A stretch of 64,000 nt of DNA from contig NZ_AUMF01000020.1 of NCBI RefSeq assembly GCF_000430545.1, positions 1 through 64,000 on the forward strand. The letters are read 5' to 3'. The notes under the pieces are model-generated. The model ran no database searches and was not told the DNA's origin. It saw only the letters and a list, made by a program, of their open reading frames with translations. The DNA comes from Tenacibaculum ovolyticum DSM 18103 (lineage in GTDB: Bacteria > Bacteroidota > Bacteroidia > Flavobacteriales > Flavobacteriaceae). Shown piece by piece: positions 51,969 to 60,760 of this stretch. Positions within the stretch are counted from its first letter, which is position 1, and each line of letters starts with the position of its first letter. The translations under genes were made by a program, and so were the position numbers.

Positions 51969-53207
51969 TTACTTGTCTATTTCTTTTCCATTAATAAAAA
52001 TAGAGTCAATTAATACCGAACCAAAGTTATAAGGTATTGCGCCATAACTTAAAATTTCTTTTGTAATAATAAAGTTCGCTTTTTTACCTTTGGTAATACT
52101 ACCAACTTCATCTGCTAAGTTCATTGCATAAGCTCCGTTTATAGTTGCAGCATTAATAGCTTCTTCAGGTGTCATATTCATTTTAATACAAGCAGTAGCA
52201 ACTACAAAGTTCATATTTCCAGAAGGCGTAGATCCAGGGTTAAAATCAGTAGCTAAAGCTAATGGTAAACCTGCTGAAATAATAGCTCTTGCTGGCGTAT
52301 ATGGTATACTTAAAAAATAAGAACAAGAAGGCAGTGCAACTGGCATTGTTTTAGTACCTTTTAAGGCATCAATATCATCAGAATTCATTATCTCTAAATG
52401 ATCTACAGATAAAGCATCATGTTTTACACTTACTTGAACTCCGCCAATTGTTGTAAATTGATTTACATGTACTTTGGGTGTTAATCCATGTTTTTTTCCC
52501 GCTTCTAAAATTCGATCAGTATCTTCAACTGAAAAATAACCTGTTTCACAAAAAGCATCAATAAAGTCAGCTAATTTTTCTTCAGCTATTTTAGGTAACA
52601 TTTCATTAATAATTAAATTAATATATCCCTCTTTATTATCTTTATATTCTTTAGGAAAAGCATGTGCTCCTAAAAAAGTAGCTTTGATTGGTAATTTATA
52701 GTTATCGCGTAATTTTTTTATAACACGTAACATTTTTAATTCAGCATTAACAGTTAAACCGTAACCCGATTTAATTTCTACAGCACCAGTACCAAGTTTC
52801 ATAACCTCTTCTAAACGAACAGCTGATTGGTTGTATAAATCATCTTCTGATGTTTCTTGTAGTTTTTTTGCTGAATTTAGAATTCCACCTCCGTTATTCG
52901 CAATTTCTTCATAGGTTAATCCGTTAATTCTATCAACAAATTCTTGTTCTCTATTTCCTGCATATACAATGTGTGTATGTGAATCACACCAAGTAGGAAG
53001 AATCATTTTACCTTTACAATCAATAATATTATCAGAAGAAACAGATAAATTATTCATAGTACCAAAATCAATAATTATATCATTTTCAATTAATAGAAAA
53101 GCATCTTTTATAGTTGGTAAAATATTCATTTCTTTTCCTGAAACTTTTTTTACAGAAGTTTCTCTTACTTGTATTAACTCCTTAATATTTATTAATAAAG
53201 TTGTCAT
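51969..53207 (-). CDS. hutI: Imidazolonepropionase
   Basis: This is a 412-residue amidohydrolase of histidine breakdown that opens the imidazolone ring to give N-formimino-glutamate. The metal HxH is in WCDSHTHIVYAGNRE, and the substrate-binding region is GLTYEEIANNGGGILN. The middle His is in PKVHVNQFTTIGG, and the Asp is in LALATDFNPGSTPSGN. All ligands are present and length is normal. The other hut genes are not adjacent. A terminator is shared with priA at the 3' end, and the divergent DUF3995 gene begins about 50 bases from its start. Confidence 0.96.
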   Translation of the reverse strand: MTTLLINIKELIQVRETSVKKVSGKEMNILPTIKDAFLLIENDIIIDFGTMNNLSVSSDNIIDCKGKMILPTWCDSHTHIVYAGNREQEFVDRINGLTYEEIANNGGGILNSAKKLQETSEDDLYNQSAVRLEEVMKLGTGAVEIKSGYGLTVNAELKMLRVIKKLRDNYKLPIKATFLGAHAFPKEYKDNKEGYINLIINEMLPKIAEEKLADFIDAFCETGYFSVEDTDRILEAGKKHGLTPKVHVNQFTTIGGVQVSVKHDALSVDHLEIMNSDDIDALKGTKTMPVALPSCSYFLSIPYTPARAIISAGLPLALATDFNPGSTPSGNMNFVVATACIKMNMTPEEAINAATINGAYAMNLADEVGSITKGKKANFIITKEILSYGAIPYNFGSVLIDSIFINGKEIDK

Positions 53208-53255
53208 GTTGTTTTCTTAAATTTGTAACACAAAACTACGTAAAAACTATAAAAG

Positions 53256-53681
53256 ATGGTTTATTTTTTAGGTTGGATAGCTTTTTTAATACTTATGTTT
53301 TTATCTATAATCCATTTTTTATGGGCATTTGGGGTTAAGTGGGGCTATAAAGCTGTTTTGCCAACAGATGAAGAAAATAATTTGAAATTAAAACCTAGTA
53401 AAATAATTACTATTATTGTTGCATGTTTATTAGCATTTGCAGCCGTTTTATATGCCGTAAAAGCAAAAGTTGTAACTGTTTATTTTGTGCCCAATTCGAT
53501 TACTAACACAGGACTGTATGTAGTTTTAGCAGTCTTCTTTATAAGAAGTATTGGTGATTTTAATTATGTTGGTTTTTTTAAGAAAACAAAAAATACAATG
53601 TTTGCTAAAAATGATACAAACTACTTCTCTCCTTTATGTCTGTTTTTAAGTATAATAGGTGTGATAATTTTGTATGTGTAA
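53256..53681 (+). CDS. DUF3995 membrane protein
   Basis: This is a 141-residue protein with four membrane helices. Family features are the first helix with SIIHFLWAFGVKWGYKAVLP, where the HxxWA(F/L)G motif is typical of DUF3995, and the later RSIGDFNYVGFFKK. The function is unknown. It is a single gene, divergent from hutI. Confidence 0.88.
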   Translation: MVYFLGWIAFLILMFLSIIHFLWAFGVKWGYKAVLPTDEENNLKLKPSKIITIIVACLLAFAAVLYAVKAKVVTVYFVPNSITNTGLYVVLAVFFIRSIGDFNYVGFFKKTKNTMFAKNDTNYFSPLCLFLSIIGVIILYV

Positions 53682-53817
53682 TTATTCAATCAATGATATT
53701 TTAAATAAATTGCTCATATAAGTTTATATTTGAACTATAATTTTTTTTATTTTAAAACGTTATAATTTCTAATTATAATTAAATACATTTATATCAAACT
53801 TTTAAACCCTTAAATTT

Positions 53818-54252
53818 ATGAAGAAACTATTTTTTTTAGCAGCATTATTTTTTTCACTTGTATCGTATTCTCAAATTGAATTCATTGAAACAGCAAAAGT
53901 TGAAATTGTTGGACGAGTAGAATTTGTTTACTTGGAGAAAATAGGTGATGAAGCTTATAATTTATTTTATAAAAACATTAATAACCCGATAAATGAATAT
54001 GTATCTTTTACATTTAAAAATGTAGATAATGATGCTGATAAGTTACATCAAATTATGGTTAGAGGTTTTGATGAAGCTGCAGGGAGTAAATATCAAATAA
54101 AAGCAAATGGAGATGTAGTTTATTTAAAATATGAAAGAGAAGATGGTATAATTAAATTGCAAATAGAACAATATGTAAGCCGTGAACCAGATGTTCTTAC
54201 GGAATCTAGATTATTAACTTTAGACGAGGTTAATAAGTTATTTAGAAAGTAA
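53818..54252 (+). CDS. Hypothetical secreted protein
   Basis: This is a 144-residue exported protein with signal peptide MKKLFFLAALFFSLVSYSQ. The mature 125 residues look like a small beta-rich fold (VEIVGRVEFVYLEKIGDEAY, YVSFTFKNVDNDADKLHQIM), with a charged helix at the end. No family is recognised. TATATTTG at 53725-53732 may be its -7 promoter element. It is followed by a hairpin and a terminator, so it is a single-gene unit. Confidence 0.68.
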   Translation: MKKLFFLAALFFSLVSYSQIEFIETAKVEIVGRVEFVYLEKIGDEAYNLFYKNINNPINEYVSFTFKNVDNDADKLHQIMVRGFDEAAGSKYQIKANGDVVYLKYEREDGIIKLQIEQYVSREPDVLTESRLLTLDEVNKLFRK

Positions 54253-54292
54253 AAATAATTCTTGCTATTTTGAGATAGCATTTCAAATAAAT

Positions 54293-54330
54293 AAAAAAAG
54301 GTAGTGATTTATATGTCACTGCCTTTTTTT
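54293..54330 (+). terminator. Rho-independent terminator
   Basis: The stem aaaaaggtagtga / tcactgccttttt has one G-U pair and is followed by T. It ends the secreted-protein gene at 54252. Confidence 0.82.
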
Positions 54331-54576
54331 GTGAAGTTAATTAGGTTTTAGTTTGATTAAAATAAGATCGTCAATTTTTATATAATTAGCTCTTTTTAGT
54401 AGTTATTATATATCAGATGTAATAACGTTTCCTCAAAAATTATTGGTATTTATTAGAATAGTATATCCTTTAATAAATATTAATATTTCTATCTTAAAAA
54501 GACACTCCCTCTACATAATATTACTTACTTGTATGTTATTTTAAAGTAATACTATTTTTTTTAAACGTGACATATT

Positions 54577-54621
54577 TATATATACAAAAACCCGCTTATA
54601 AAGCGGGTTTTTGTATATATA
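54577..54621. terminator. Very long perfect hairpin, terminator of the M1 peptidase gene
   Basis: The arms are 21 bases, perfectly paired: tatatatacaaaaacccgctt / aagcgggtttttgtatatata, shown here as arms of 20 or fewer plus one base, with a 3-base loop. The GC core and A/T runs allow termination from both sides. The minus-strand M1 gene ends 13 bases away. Confidence 0.85.
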
Positions 54622-54634
54622 AACGAAAAAAATA

Positions 54635-56872
54635 TTAGTTTTTAACTTTACCTTTAAATTGATCAAATTTACTATTAGTTTTCTTTGGCCAACTGTTATT
54701 TGAAGTATCAATATCAGCAGTTTCTAAATCAGGATCAACTACAATACTTTTCACCTCTTTATCAGAAGTAAAAACTCTGTATGCTTTTTTATCATTTTTC
54801 ATCCAAATTTGTGCAGGAAAAACATCACGTTTCTTACTACCGTCAGTATATGTTAATTCAACTATAAGTGGCATTGGCAAACCTCCTGGTTTTTCAAATT
54901 CAACTTGATAGATATATTTAGGCAACACTTTTAAAGTAGCTTTTTTGTCAGCTGATAAAGAATTAATATAGCTTTCTACTTTATCTGTATTTGCATCTTC
55001 TTTTTTATCTGTTAAGAAAACTAAATCACCTAATGATGCAAAATAAGCTTTTGCACGTGGGTTTGTTTTTATTAATTCTTTTACTCTATCAGTTTGTTTA
55101 TCTGTAACGTAAAGTGTTTTCACTTCTTTAAGACCAATATCAGAGTAATCAGTAGAGTAGAACCAACCTCTCCAGAACCAATCTAAATCCATTCCAGAAG
55201 CGTCTTCCATTGTTCTAAAGAAATCAGCAGGAGTAGGGTGCTTAAACATCCATCTTTTTGCGTAAGTTCTAAAAGCATAATCGAATAATTCAGGTCCCAT
55301 AATTGTTTGACGTAACATATATAAACCAGCAGCTGGTTTTGTATATGCATTAGGACCGAAGTTTTTTACATAGTCACCTTGCGCCATAATTGGAGTTAAT
55401 CTTTTTTGATCTAAACTCATATAACGAACAATATCTTTTGGCAAATTACCTGTATTGAATTTTGGATCATAATCTAATTCTGCTAAAATTTCAACAAAAG
55501 AGTTTAAACCTTCATCCATCCATGTCCATTGACGTTCGTCAGAATTCACAATCATAGGGAAAAAGTTATGACCTACTTCGTGAGTAATTACTCCGATCAT
55601 TCCGTTTTTAACTCTGTCAGAATAAGTACCGTCTGCATTAGGACGACCATAGTTAAAACAAATCATAGGATATTCCATCCCTTGATTTTTTGCATGAACA
55701 GAAATAGCTTTTGAATAAGGATAATCGAAAGTCATTTTAGAATACTCTTCTAAAGTATTAGCAACAACTTTTGTAGAATGTTCTTCCCACAAAGGGTTTC
55801 CTTCTTTAGGATATAATGAAACAGCCATAATGTTTTTGCCATTAATCTTTACAGCCATAGCATCCCATATATATTTTCTAGATGAAGCAAATGCGTAATC
55901 ACGTACATTATTTGCTTTAAAGTGCCATGTTTTAGTTTTAGTACTTCTTTTCTTTTCGTTAGCCTCAGCTTCTTTTTGAGTAACAATAAAAACAGGGTTT
56001 TTATATGAGTTTCTAGCTTTTTCCCAACGCTTACGTTGCTCTTTGGTTAAAACATCTTTCTCATTTTGTAATTCACCAGTAGCATCTACAATATGATCAG
56101 CAGGTACAGTTAATCTTACATCATAATCACCAAATTCTAAAGCCCATTCACTACGACCCCAAAATTGCATATTCTGCCAACCTTCAACATTGTTATAAAC
56201 AGCTAAACGAGGAAAAAATTGAGCGATCGTATAGTTTTTATTTCCATCAGGAAATGATTCAAAACCAGAACGGCCTCCATCTTTAACAGAATTATTAATT
56301 AAATAATTCCATTTTATTTTAAATTTAAAAACTTCACCAGAAGCTAATGCCTTAGGTAAATTAATACGCATCATTGTGTGATTAATAGTATATGATAAAT
56401 CAACACCATCTGCATTTTTTACAGCTTCAATTTTATAACCAAAACCTTTAGGTTTATCCATGTTTTCAGAAATAAACTTTTCAGGAGTCATAAAACCATT
56501 AGCTCTTTTAGATTCTGCTAACGGTGTTTTAGAATCTGGAGCACGCATGTTCTGATCTAGTTGAACCCATAAATAATCTAATTGATCTCTAGAGTTATTA
56601 TGGTAAGTTATAGTTTCATCTCCATACAATTTATTAGAAGCTTCATCTAAACGCAAATCCATTACATAATCAACTTTTTGTTGTGTATATGCATGTCCAG
56701 GAGCACCAGAAGCTGTACGTTGATCATTTGGAGTAGCTAATACATCTTTCAATTGACGAAATTTGTTTTGATCTGTATGACCTTTTTGCACTTCTTTTTT
56801 AGCTGCATCTTGTGCAAACATTGAAGCAGATACAAAAAGAGCTGAAAAGAGTAATGTAGAATATTTTTTCAT
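54635..56872 (-). CDS. M1-family metallopeptidase, Bacteroidetes type
   Basis: This is a 745-residue exported zinc peptidase with signal peptide MKKYSTLLFSALFVSASMFAQ. The zinc site is VITHEVGHNFFP (HExxH at about 427-431), with the third ligand Glu in WMDEGLNSFVE. The substrate motif equivalent to GAMEN reads NQGMEYPM, so it differs from the classical aminopeptidase. The C-terminal 180 residues are a beta-rich extension. It is a probable periplasmic peptidase of unknown specificity, distinct from the M1 enzyme at 13381-15828. It is a single gene with strong hairpins on the 3' side. Confidence 0.92.
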   Translation of the reverse strand: MKKYSTLLFSALFVSASMFAQDAAKKEVQKGHTDQNKFRQLKDVLATPNDQRTASGAPGHAYTQQKVDYVMDLRLDEASNKLYGDETITYHNNSRDQLDYLWVQLDQNMRAPDSKTPLAESKRANGFMTPEKFISENMDKPKGFGYKIEAVKNADGVDLSYTINHTMMRINLPKALASGEVFKFKIKWNYLINNSVKDGGRSGFESFPDGNKNYTIAQFFPRLAVYNNVEGWQNMQFWGRSEWALEFGDYDVRLTVPADHIVDATGELQNEKDVLTKEQRKRWEKARNSYKNPVFIVTQKEAEANEKKRSTKTKTWHFKANNVRDYAFASSRKYIWDAMAVKINGKNIMAVSLYPKEGNPLWEEHSTKVVANTLEEYSKMTFDYPYSKAISVHAKNQGMEYPMICFNYGRPNADGTYSDRVKNGMIGVITHEVGHNFFPMIVNSDERQWTWMDEGLNSFVEILAELDYDPKFNTGNLPKDIVRYMSLDQKRLTPIMAQGDYVKNFGPNAYTKPAAGLYMLRQTIMGPELFDYAFRTYAKRWMFKHPTPADFFRTMEDASGMDLDWFWRGWFYSTDYSDIGLKEVKTLYVTDKQTDRVKELIKTNPRAKAYFASLGDLVFLTDKKEDANTDKVESYINSLSADKKATLKVLPKYIYQVEFEKPGGLPMPLIVELTYTDGSKKRDVFPAQIWMKNDKKAYRVFTSDKEVKSIVVDPDLETADIDTSNNSWPKKTNSKFDQFKGKVKN

Positions 56873-56988
56873 TTTCTATTTTGATTAATTTTTGAAATAA
56901 TCCGAAAGTTACTGAATTTTGATTAGTAGAAAAGTAGTTTTGTTAAAACTTTAACAAAAACAATTAAAATAGAACCTATAAAAAAGAA

Positions 56989-57017
56989 AAATGAAGTAAT
57001 ATTATATTACTTCATTT
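56989..57017 (-). terminator. Terminator of the rsmD operon
   Basis: The stem aaatgaagtaat / attacttcattt has a 5-base loop. On the minus strand it is followed by tttttctttttt. It lies 50 bases after the rsmD stop. Confidence 0.75.
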
Positions 57018-57067
57018 AATCTATTAATTTAATAACGTTGTTTTACACGTCGAAAAATATATAGTAT

Positions 57068-57613
57068 TTACGTTGTTTCTAAACTGAAAAAACTGAATAC
57101 ATTACCACCATAACGTTTATCATAACTATGGTTTGGGTGTTTTGTTAAGTCAGTATGTTTAGAATGTTCTATGATTAAAACGCCATCTTCGTTTAAAAGT
57201 TCACGTTCAAAAACAAGATCAGCAATTTTTAAAAATTGAGCTTCATCAAAATCATAAGGCGGATCAGCAAAAATAACATCTGATTTTAAAGATGTTTTTT
57301 CTAAAAACTTATATACATCACTTTTATAAGTGTTAATATCTAAATCAAGCTCTTTAGCTGTTTCATTTATGAATTTTACACATCCAAAATGAGCATCAAC
57401 AGCATGTATTGTTGAAGTTCCTCTAGAAGCAAATTCATAACTAATGTTACCTGTTCCGGCAAATAAGTCTAAGACAGCAATACTATCAAAATAATAATCG
57501 TTATTTAAAATATTAAAAAGCGATTCTTTTGCCATATCTGTTGTTGGACGTACAGGTAGTTTTTTTGGAGCAGAAAGTCGTCTGCTTTTATATTTTCCAG
57601 AAATAATTCTCAT
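57068..57613 (-). CDS. rsmD: 16S rRNA (guanine966-N2)-methyltransferase
   Basis: This is a 181-residue SAM-dependent enzyme that methylates G966 of 16S rRNA. The start MRIISGKYKSRRLSAPKKLP and VRPTTDMAKESLFNIL are diagnostic for RsmD, and the SAM motif is VLDLFAGTGNISYEFASRG. The catalytic motif is FADPPYDF (the DPPY type of N-methyltransferases). The start overlaps the stop of the DUF3822 gene as TAATG, an arrangement common in Flavobacteria. Confidence 0.95.
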   Translation of the reverse strand: MRIISGKYKSRRLSAPKKLPVRPTTDMAKESLFNILNNDYYFDSIAVLDLFAGTGNISYEFASRGTSTIHAVDAHFGCVKFINETAKELDLDINTYKSDVYKFLEKTSLKSDVIFADPPYDFDEAQFLKIADLVFERELLNEDGVLIIEHSKHTDLTKHPNHSYDKRYGGNVFSFFSLETT

Positions 57614-58473
57614 TAGGATACTAAAATAAAGTTTGAATGATTTGAAAATTCATCACTATCTGTAAAAAAGTTTAAGATAGGTTTAAAAAAGTAAATATTA
57701 CGTATATAATTATAAGTAATAGTATAAAGTTCCGAATCTTTGTTGATATTACCAATAAAAGTTAGTTGAAACTCGTTTGGATTCATTTGTAATTGTTCGG
57801 CAGTAAATAGAATATAATAAATGAAATCTTCTTTTGTTGTATAAGAAAATGAATTATTAAAAATTAAATTATCTTGTTTACATACAATAATGTCTAATTG
57901 ATTTGAAGATACATTGATGAAAAATTGCGTTTCAGTATTCCCTTTAGATAAGGTTAAAATTTTGTCTATTAAAATAGATGAATGGTGTTTAAATTCAAAC
58001 TCGCCAAAATTCTGAAACAAATAATTATTAATGTTTACATAAGGAATATATACTGTACTGGCATTTATTGATTCTAAAGAATCATAGGTAATAAAATCTG
58101 TTGTTAATGTTTTAACAGTATATTTTAAATAAGCGTCTAAATTACTTCTATCAAAATATTCGTTAGGAACAAGTGTAGATAAGTTATTCTGATGAACAGC
58201 AAATATTGATAAAAAGTCTTGTTGTAAATCATTATCATCACCAAAAATAGATATAATCTTTTGAAGTAATAATTGAGGTGTATCTAGTTCTTTTTCAAAA
58301 AAATACTCTGTAAAGACTATTATTTCTTTTGTATCAGAATTAGAAATACAAAAAGAAAATCCATCCAAACTAAATTGGATGGATAGATTTTTATTTTGCG
58401 CAATAACGCTGCTTTTTTTACTCTTTTTTAGCAATTGTTTCAGCTTTATCGTAAGAAGGAGGCCAGTTTCCAC
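57613..58473 (-). CDS. DUF3822 family protein
   Basis: This is a protein of up to 286 residues of the Bacteroidetes DUF3822 family, whose function is unknown. The diagnostic opening is NLSIQFSLDGFSFCI, and the two halves look like actin/ASKHA-type repeats (VYIPYVNINNYLFQNFGEFE). No ATG precedes the domain. The longest frame starts with GTG at 58473 and overlaps the upstream gene by 56 bases, while a TTG at 58434 would give an overlap of 17 bases and fits the family better. It is translationally linked to rsmD by TAATG. A role together with RsmD is often guessed but not proven. Confidence 0.85.
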   Translation of the reverse strand: METGLLLTIKLKQLLKKSKKSSVIAQNKNLSIQFSLDGFSFCISNSDTKEIIVFTEYFFEKELDTPQLLLQKIISIFGDDNDLQQDFLSIFAVHQNNLSTLVPNEYFDRSNLDAYLKYTVKTLTTDFITYDSLESINASTVYIPYVNINNYLFQNFGEFEFKHHSSILIDKILTLSKGNTETQFFINVSSNQLDIIVCKQDNLIFNNSFSYTTKEDFIYYILFTAEQLQMNPNEFQLTFIGNINKDSELYTITYNYIRNIYFFKPILNFFTDSDEFSNHSNFILVS

Positions 58474-59152
58474 CAGTCGTTACTTCAATTAACGAACCTA
58501 CAGAAACAAATGCACCTTTAATTTGGTCAGTTTCTAGAGCTTCTAATTCTTGTTTTACTAAAGAAGTACTCATACCTTTTAAAATAGAAGTTTTATCAGC
58601 TTTAGCTTCAAAAACAGGAACTAATAAACCAGCTACTTTTTCTACTTTATCTATAGCTAATTCGAATTGCTTATCAGTACCAGGAACATTAAACATTCCT
58701 TTGTAATCTTTACCTTCAAAGTATTTAGATACAGGTTCAAAACCAGTCGTATCAATTTTCTTCTTAGAAATAGTAACGAAAATACCACCACCTCTATCTA
58801 CTTTTTCTTCAATATTGCTAGTTTCAATTAATGCTAGTTTACCGTTTTCAATAAAGTTTATTAAAGAGTCTTTATTGTCAGTATAAGTTCTATAAACCTC
58901 TTTATATTTAACTTCAGCATCACGAATTAATTTTAAATTCTTAATAACCTTAGCATATCGTACTTGTTTGTCTTTAGCGAAATGGATAGGTTCCATAATT
59001 CCTCCGTAAATTTTATATACTAGAAATACAGTAGCTCCTAAAAGTAAGATAGACACTAACCATCTCATTTTTAACGGTATAAACTTAACTATTAGTATTG
59101 CTAAAAGAATTGCAACTACTACAGCCGCTAAAATCATTAATAATAAATTCAT
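58418..59152 (-). CDS. Conserved membrane protein upstream of DUF3822-rsmD
   Basis: This is a 244-residue protein with two N-terminal membrane helices (LLLMILAAVVVAILLAILIV and LVSILLLGATVFLVYKI) and a 190-residue soluble part, probably periplasmic. That part begins with a charged helix (HFAKDKQVRYAKVIKNLKLI) and has a Gly-rich patch, DRGGGIFVT. I do not recognise a named family. It is the first gene of the three-gene operon with DUF3822 and rsmD. The layout of an anchored helix followed by a small domain vaguely recalls pseudopilins, but that is speculation. Confidence 0.72.
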   Translation of the reverse strand: MNLLLMILAAVVVAILLAILIVKFIPLKMRWLVSILLLGATVFLVYKIYGGIMEPIHFAKDKQVRYAKVIKNLKLIRDAEVKYKEVYRTYTDNKDSLINFIENGKLALIETSNIEEKVDRGGGIFVTISKKKIDTTGFEPVSKYFEGKDYKGMFNVPGTDKQFELAIDKVEKVAGLLVPVFEAKADKTSILKGMSTSLVKQELEALETDQIKGAFVSVGSLIEVTTGGNWPPSYDKAETIAKKE

Positions 59153-59254
59153 TTTTTTTGTTTTTAATATATGATATACGCAAATCTACAATTTTTTTTC
59201 AATCATGAAAATTTTTCTGTATAAATAGGTATATCTTTGTTAATTATTTGAAAT

Positions 59255-60682
59255 ATGATAGAATCAGCACCTAAGTTTTATAAAGAAATTCTTCAAAAAT
59301 TTCCATACCAGCCTACTCAAAAGCAAAATGAGTTATTAGATAAGTTAACAGGTTTTATATTTGGTGATAATAGTGATGCTTTGTTTTTATTAAAAGGATA
59401 TGCAGGTACAGGTAAAACAACCATAATAAGTACAGTGGTTAATAATTTGTGGAAAGCTGGTAAAAAAGCTGTTTTATTAGCACCTACAGGACGTGCAGCT
59501 AAAGTTATTTCAGGATATTCTAAAAAACAAGCATTTACAATACATAAGAAAATTTACTTTCCTAAAAAGGAAGGTAATGGGGGAGTAAGTTTTGTAATGC
59601 AGCCTAATAAACATGTAAATACTATATTTATAGTTGATGAGGCTTCAATGATATCTGATGCGCAACAGAATTCAAAACTGTTTGAAAATGGTTCTTTACT
59701 AGATGATTTAATTTCATACGTGTATTCAGGTAAAAATTGTAAAATTGTTTTTATTGGTGATACAGCTCAGTTACCACCTGTTAAGTTAACTATTAGTCCT
59801 GCGTTAGAGGCTGATAGACTTTCTTTTGGTTTTAATAAAGATGTTACTGAGATTGAATTAGATGAAGTAGTACGTCAACAGCAAGATTCAGGAATTTTAG
59901 CAAATGCTACTAATTTACGTTTATTGGTACAAAATGATATCATTGATTTTCAATTTGATGTAAGTTATCCTGATATTGTAAGATTAGAAGATGGTTATGA
60001 TATTCAAGATGCTATTACAACTGCTTATGACGGTAGTATTGGAGTAGAAGATACAGCTATTATTGTACGATCAAATAAAAGAGCGAACCAGTATAATGAG
60101 CAAATAAGAACAACAATTCGTGGGCAAGAGAATGAAATTTCTACAGGCGATTATGTTATGGTTGTTAAGAATAATTATTTTTGGTTAAAAGATTCTTCTT
60201 CAGCAGGTTTTATTGCTAATGGTGATATTTGCGAAGTTATGCGTATCAATTCTATTAAAGAATTATATGGATTTAAATTTGCTGAAGTTGAAGTTAGAAT
60301 GATTGATTATCCTGATATGCATCCTTTTGAAACAGTATTATTGTTAGATACCTTATCTAGTGAGAGCCCTTCTTTAACATATGAAGAATCAAATAAATTA
60401 TACGAAGCTGTAAGAGAAGATTTTGCTCATGAAAAATCGAAATATAAGCAGTTTATTGGGGTGAAAAAGAATAAATATTTTAATGCACTTCAAGTAAAAT
60501 TTTCATATGCTATGACTTGTCATAAATCTCAAGGTGGGCAATGGAACACTATTTTTATAGAACAACCTTATTTACCAGATGGTCCAAGTGTAGAGTATTT
60601 AAGGTGGTTATACACAGCAATTACCAGAGCTCAAGAAAAATTATATTTAATAGGATTTAAAGATGAGTGCTTTTTAGAGTAA
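59255..60682 (+). CDS. RecD/Dda-type SF1 DNA helicase
   Basis: This is a 475-residue ATPase. Walker A is LKGYAGTGKTTIISTVV (about 42-58), motif II is FIVDEASMIS, motif III is FIGDTAQLPPV, and the C-terminal UvrD-like part ends with YAMTCHKSQGGQW and LYTAITRAQEKLYLI. This is the layout of small RecD2/Dda-like 5'-3' helicases. It lacks an N-terminal HRDC or OB extension. It probably acts in recombination or repair. TATCTTTG at 59231-59238 matches a -7 element about 20 bases before the start. Confidence 0.92.
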   Translation: MIESAPKFYKEILQKFPYQPTQKQNELLDKLTGFIFGDNSDALFLLKGYAGTGKTTIISTVVNNLWKAGKKAVLLAPTGRAAKVISGYSKKQAFTIHKKIYFPKKEGNGGVSFVMQPNKHVNTIFIVDEASMISDAQQNSKLFENGSLLDDLISYVYSGKNCKIVFIGDTAQLPPVKLTISPALEADRLSFGFNKDVTEIELDEVVRQQQDSGILANATNLRLLVQNDIIDFQFDVSYPDIVRLEDGYDIQDAITTAYDGSIGVEDTAIIVRSNKRANQYNEQIRTTIRGQENEISTGDYVMVVKNNYFWLKDSSSAGFIANGDICEVMRINSIKELYGFKFAEVEVRMIDYPDMHPFETVLLLDTLSSESPSLTYEESNKLYEAVREDFAHEKSKYKQFIGVKKNKYFNALQVKFSYAMTCHKSQGGQWNTIFIEQPYLPDGPSVEYLRWLYTAITRAQEKLYLIGFKDECFLE

Positions 60683-60730
60683 ATTATGTTAGCGTTTTGT
60701 TAATGTCGTAAAAACACAAGTTAAAAAAGG

Positions 60731-60738
60731 TACATTTG
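60731..60738 (+). promoter_or_regulatory. Promoter -7 element of the PIG-L gene
   Basis: TACATTTG fits the flavobacterial TAnnTTTG consensus 22 bases before the ATG at 60761. A TTG upstream is 31 bases away, too far for a standard -33 element. Confidence 0.4.
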
Positions 60739-60760
60739 TTAATCAACCAAAACATTAAAA

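Larger units (their letters stand above)
54253..54634. other. 382-base gap with two terminators and no gene
   Basis: The left end holds a small hairpin tgctat / atagca (54263-54280) and the terminator at 54293-54330. The right end holds the long terminator at 54577-54621. The 246 bases between them are AT-rich with scattered stops in all frames, and I see no conserved element in them. Confidence 0.6.

Noticed and set aside
13381..56872. The two M1 peptidases as a recent duplication
   Set aside because: They differ in the exopeptidase motif (SGAMENT against NQGMEYP), length and C-terminal domains, so they belong to separate subfamilies.
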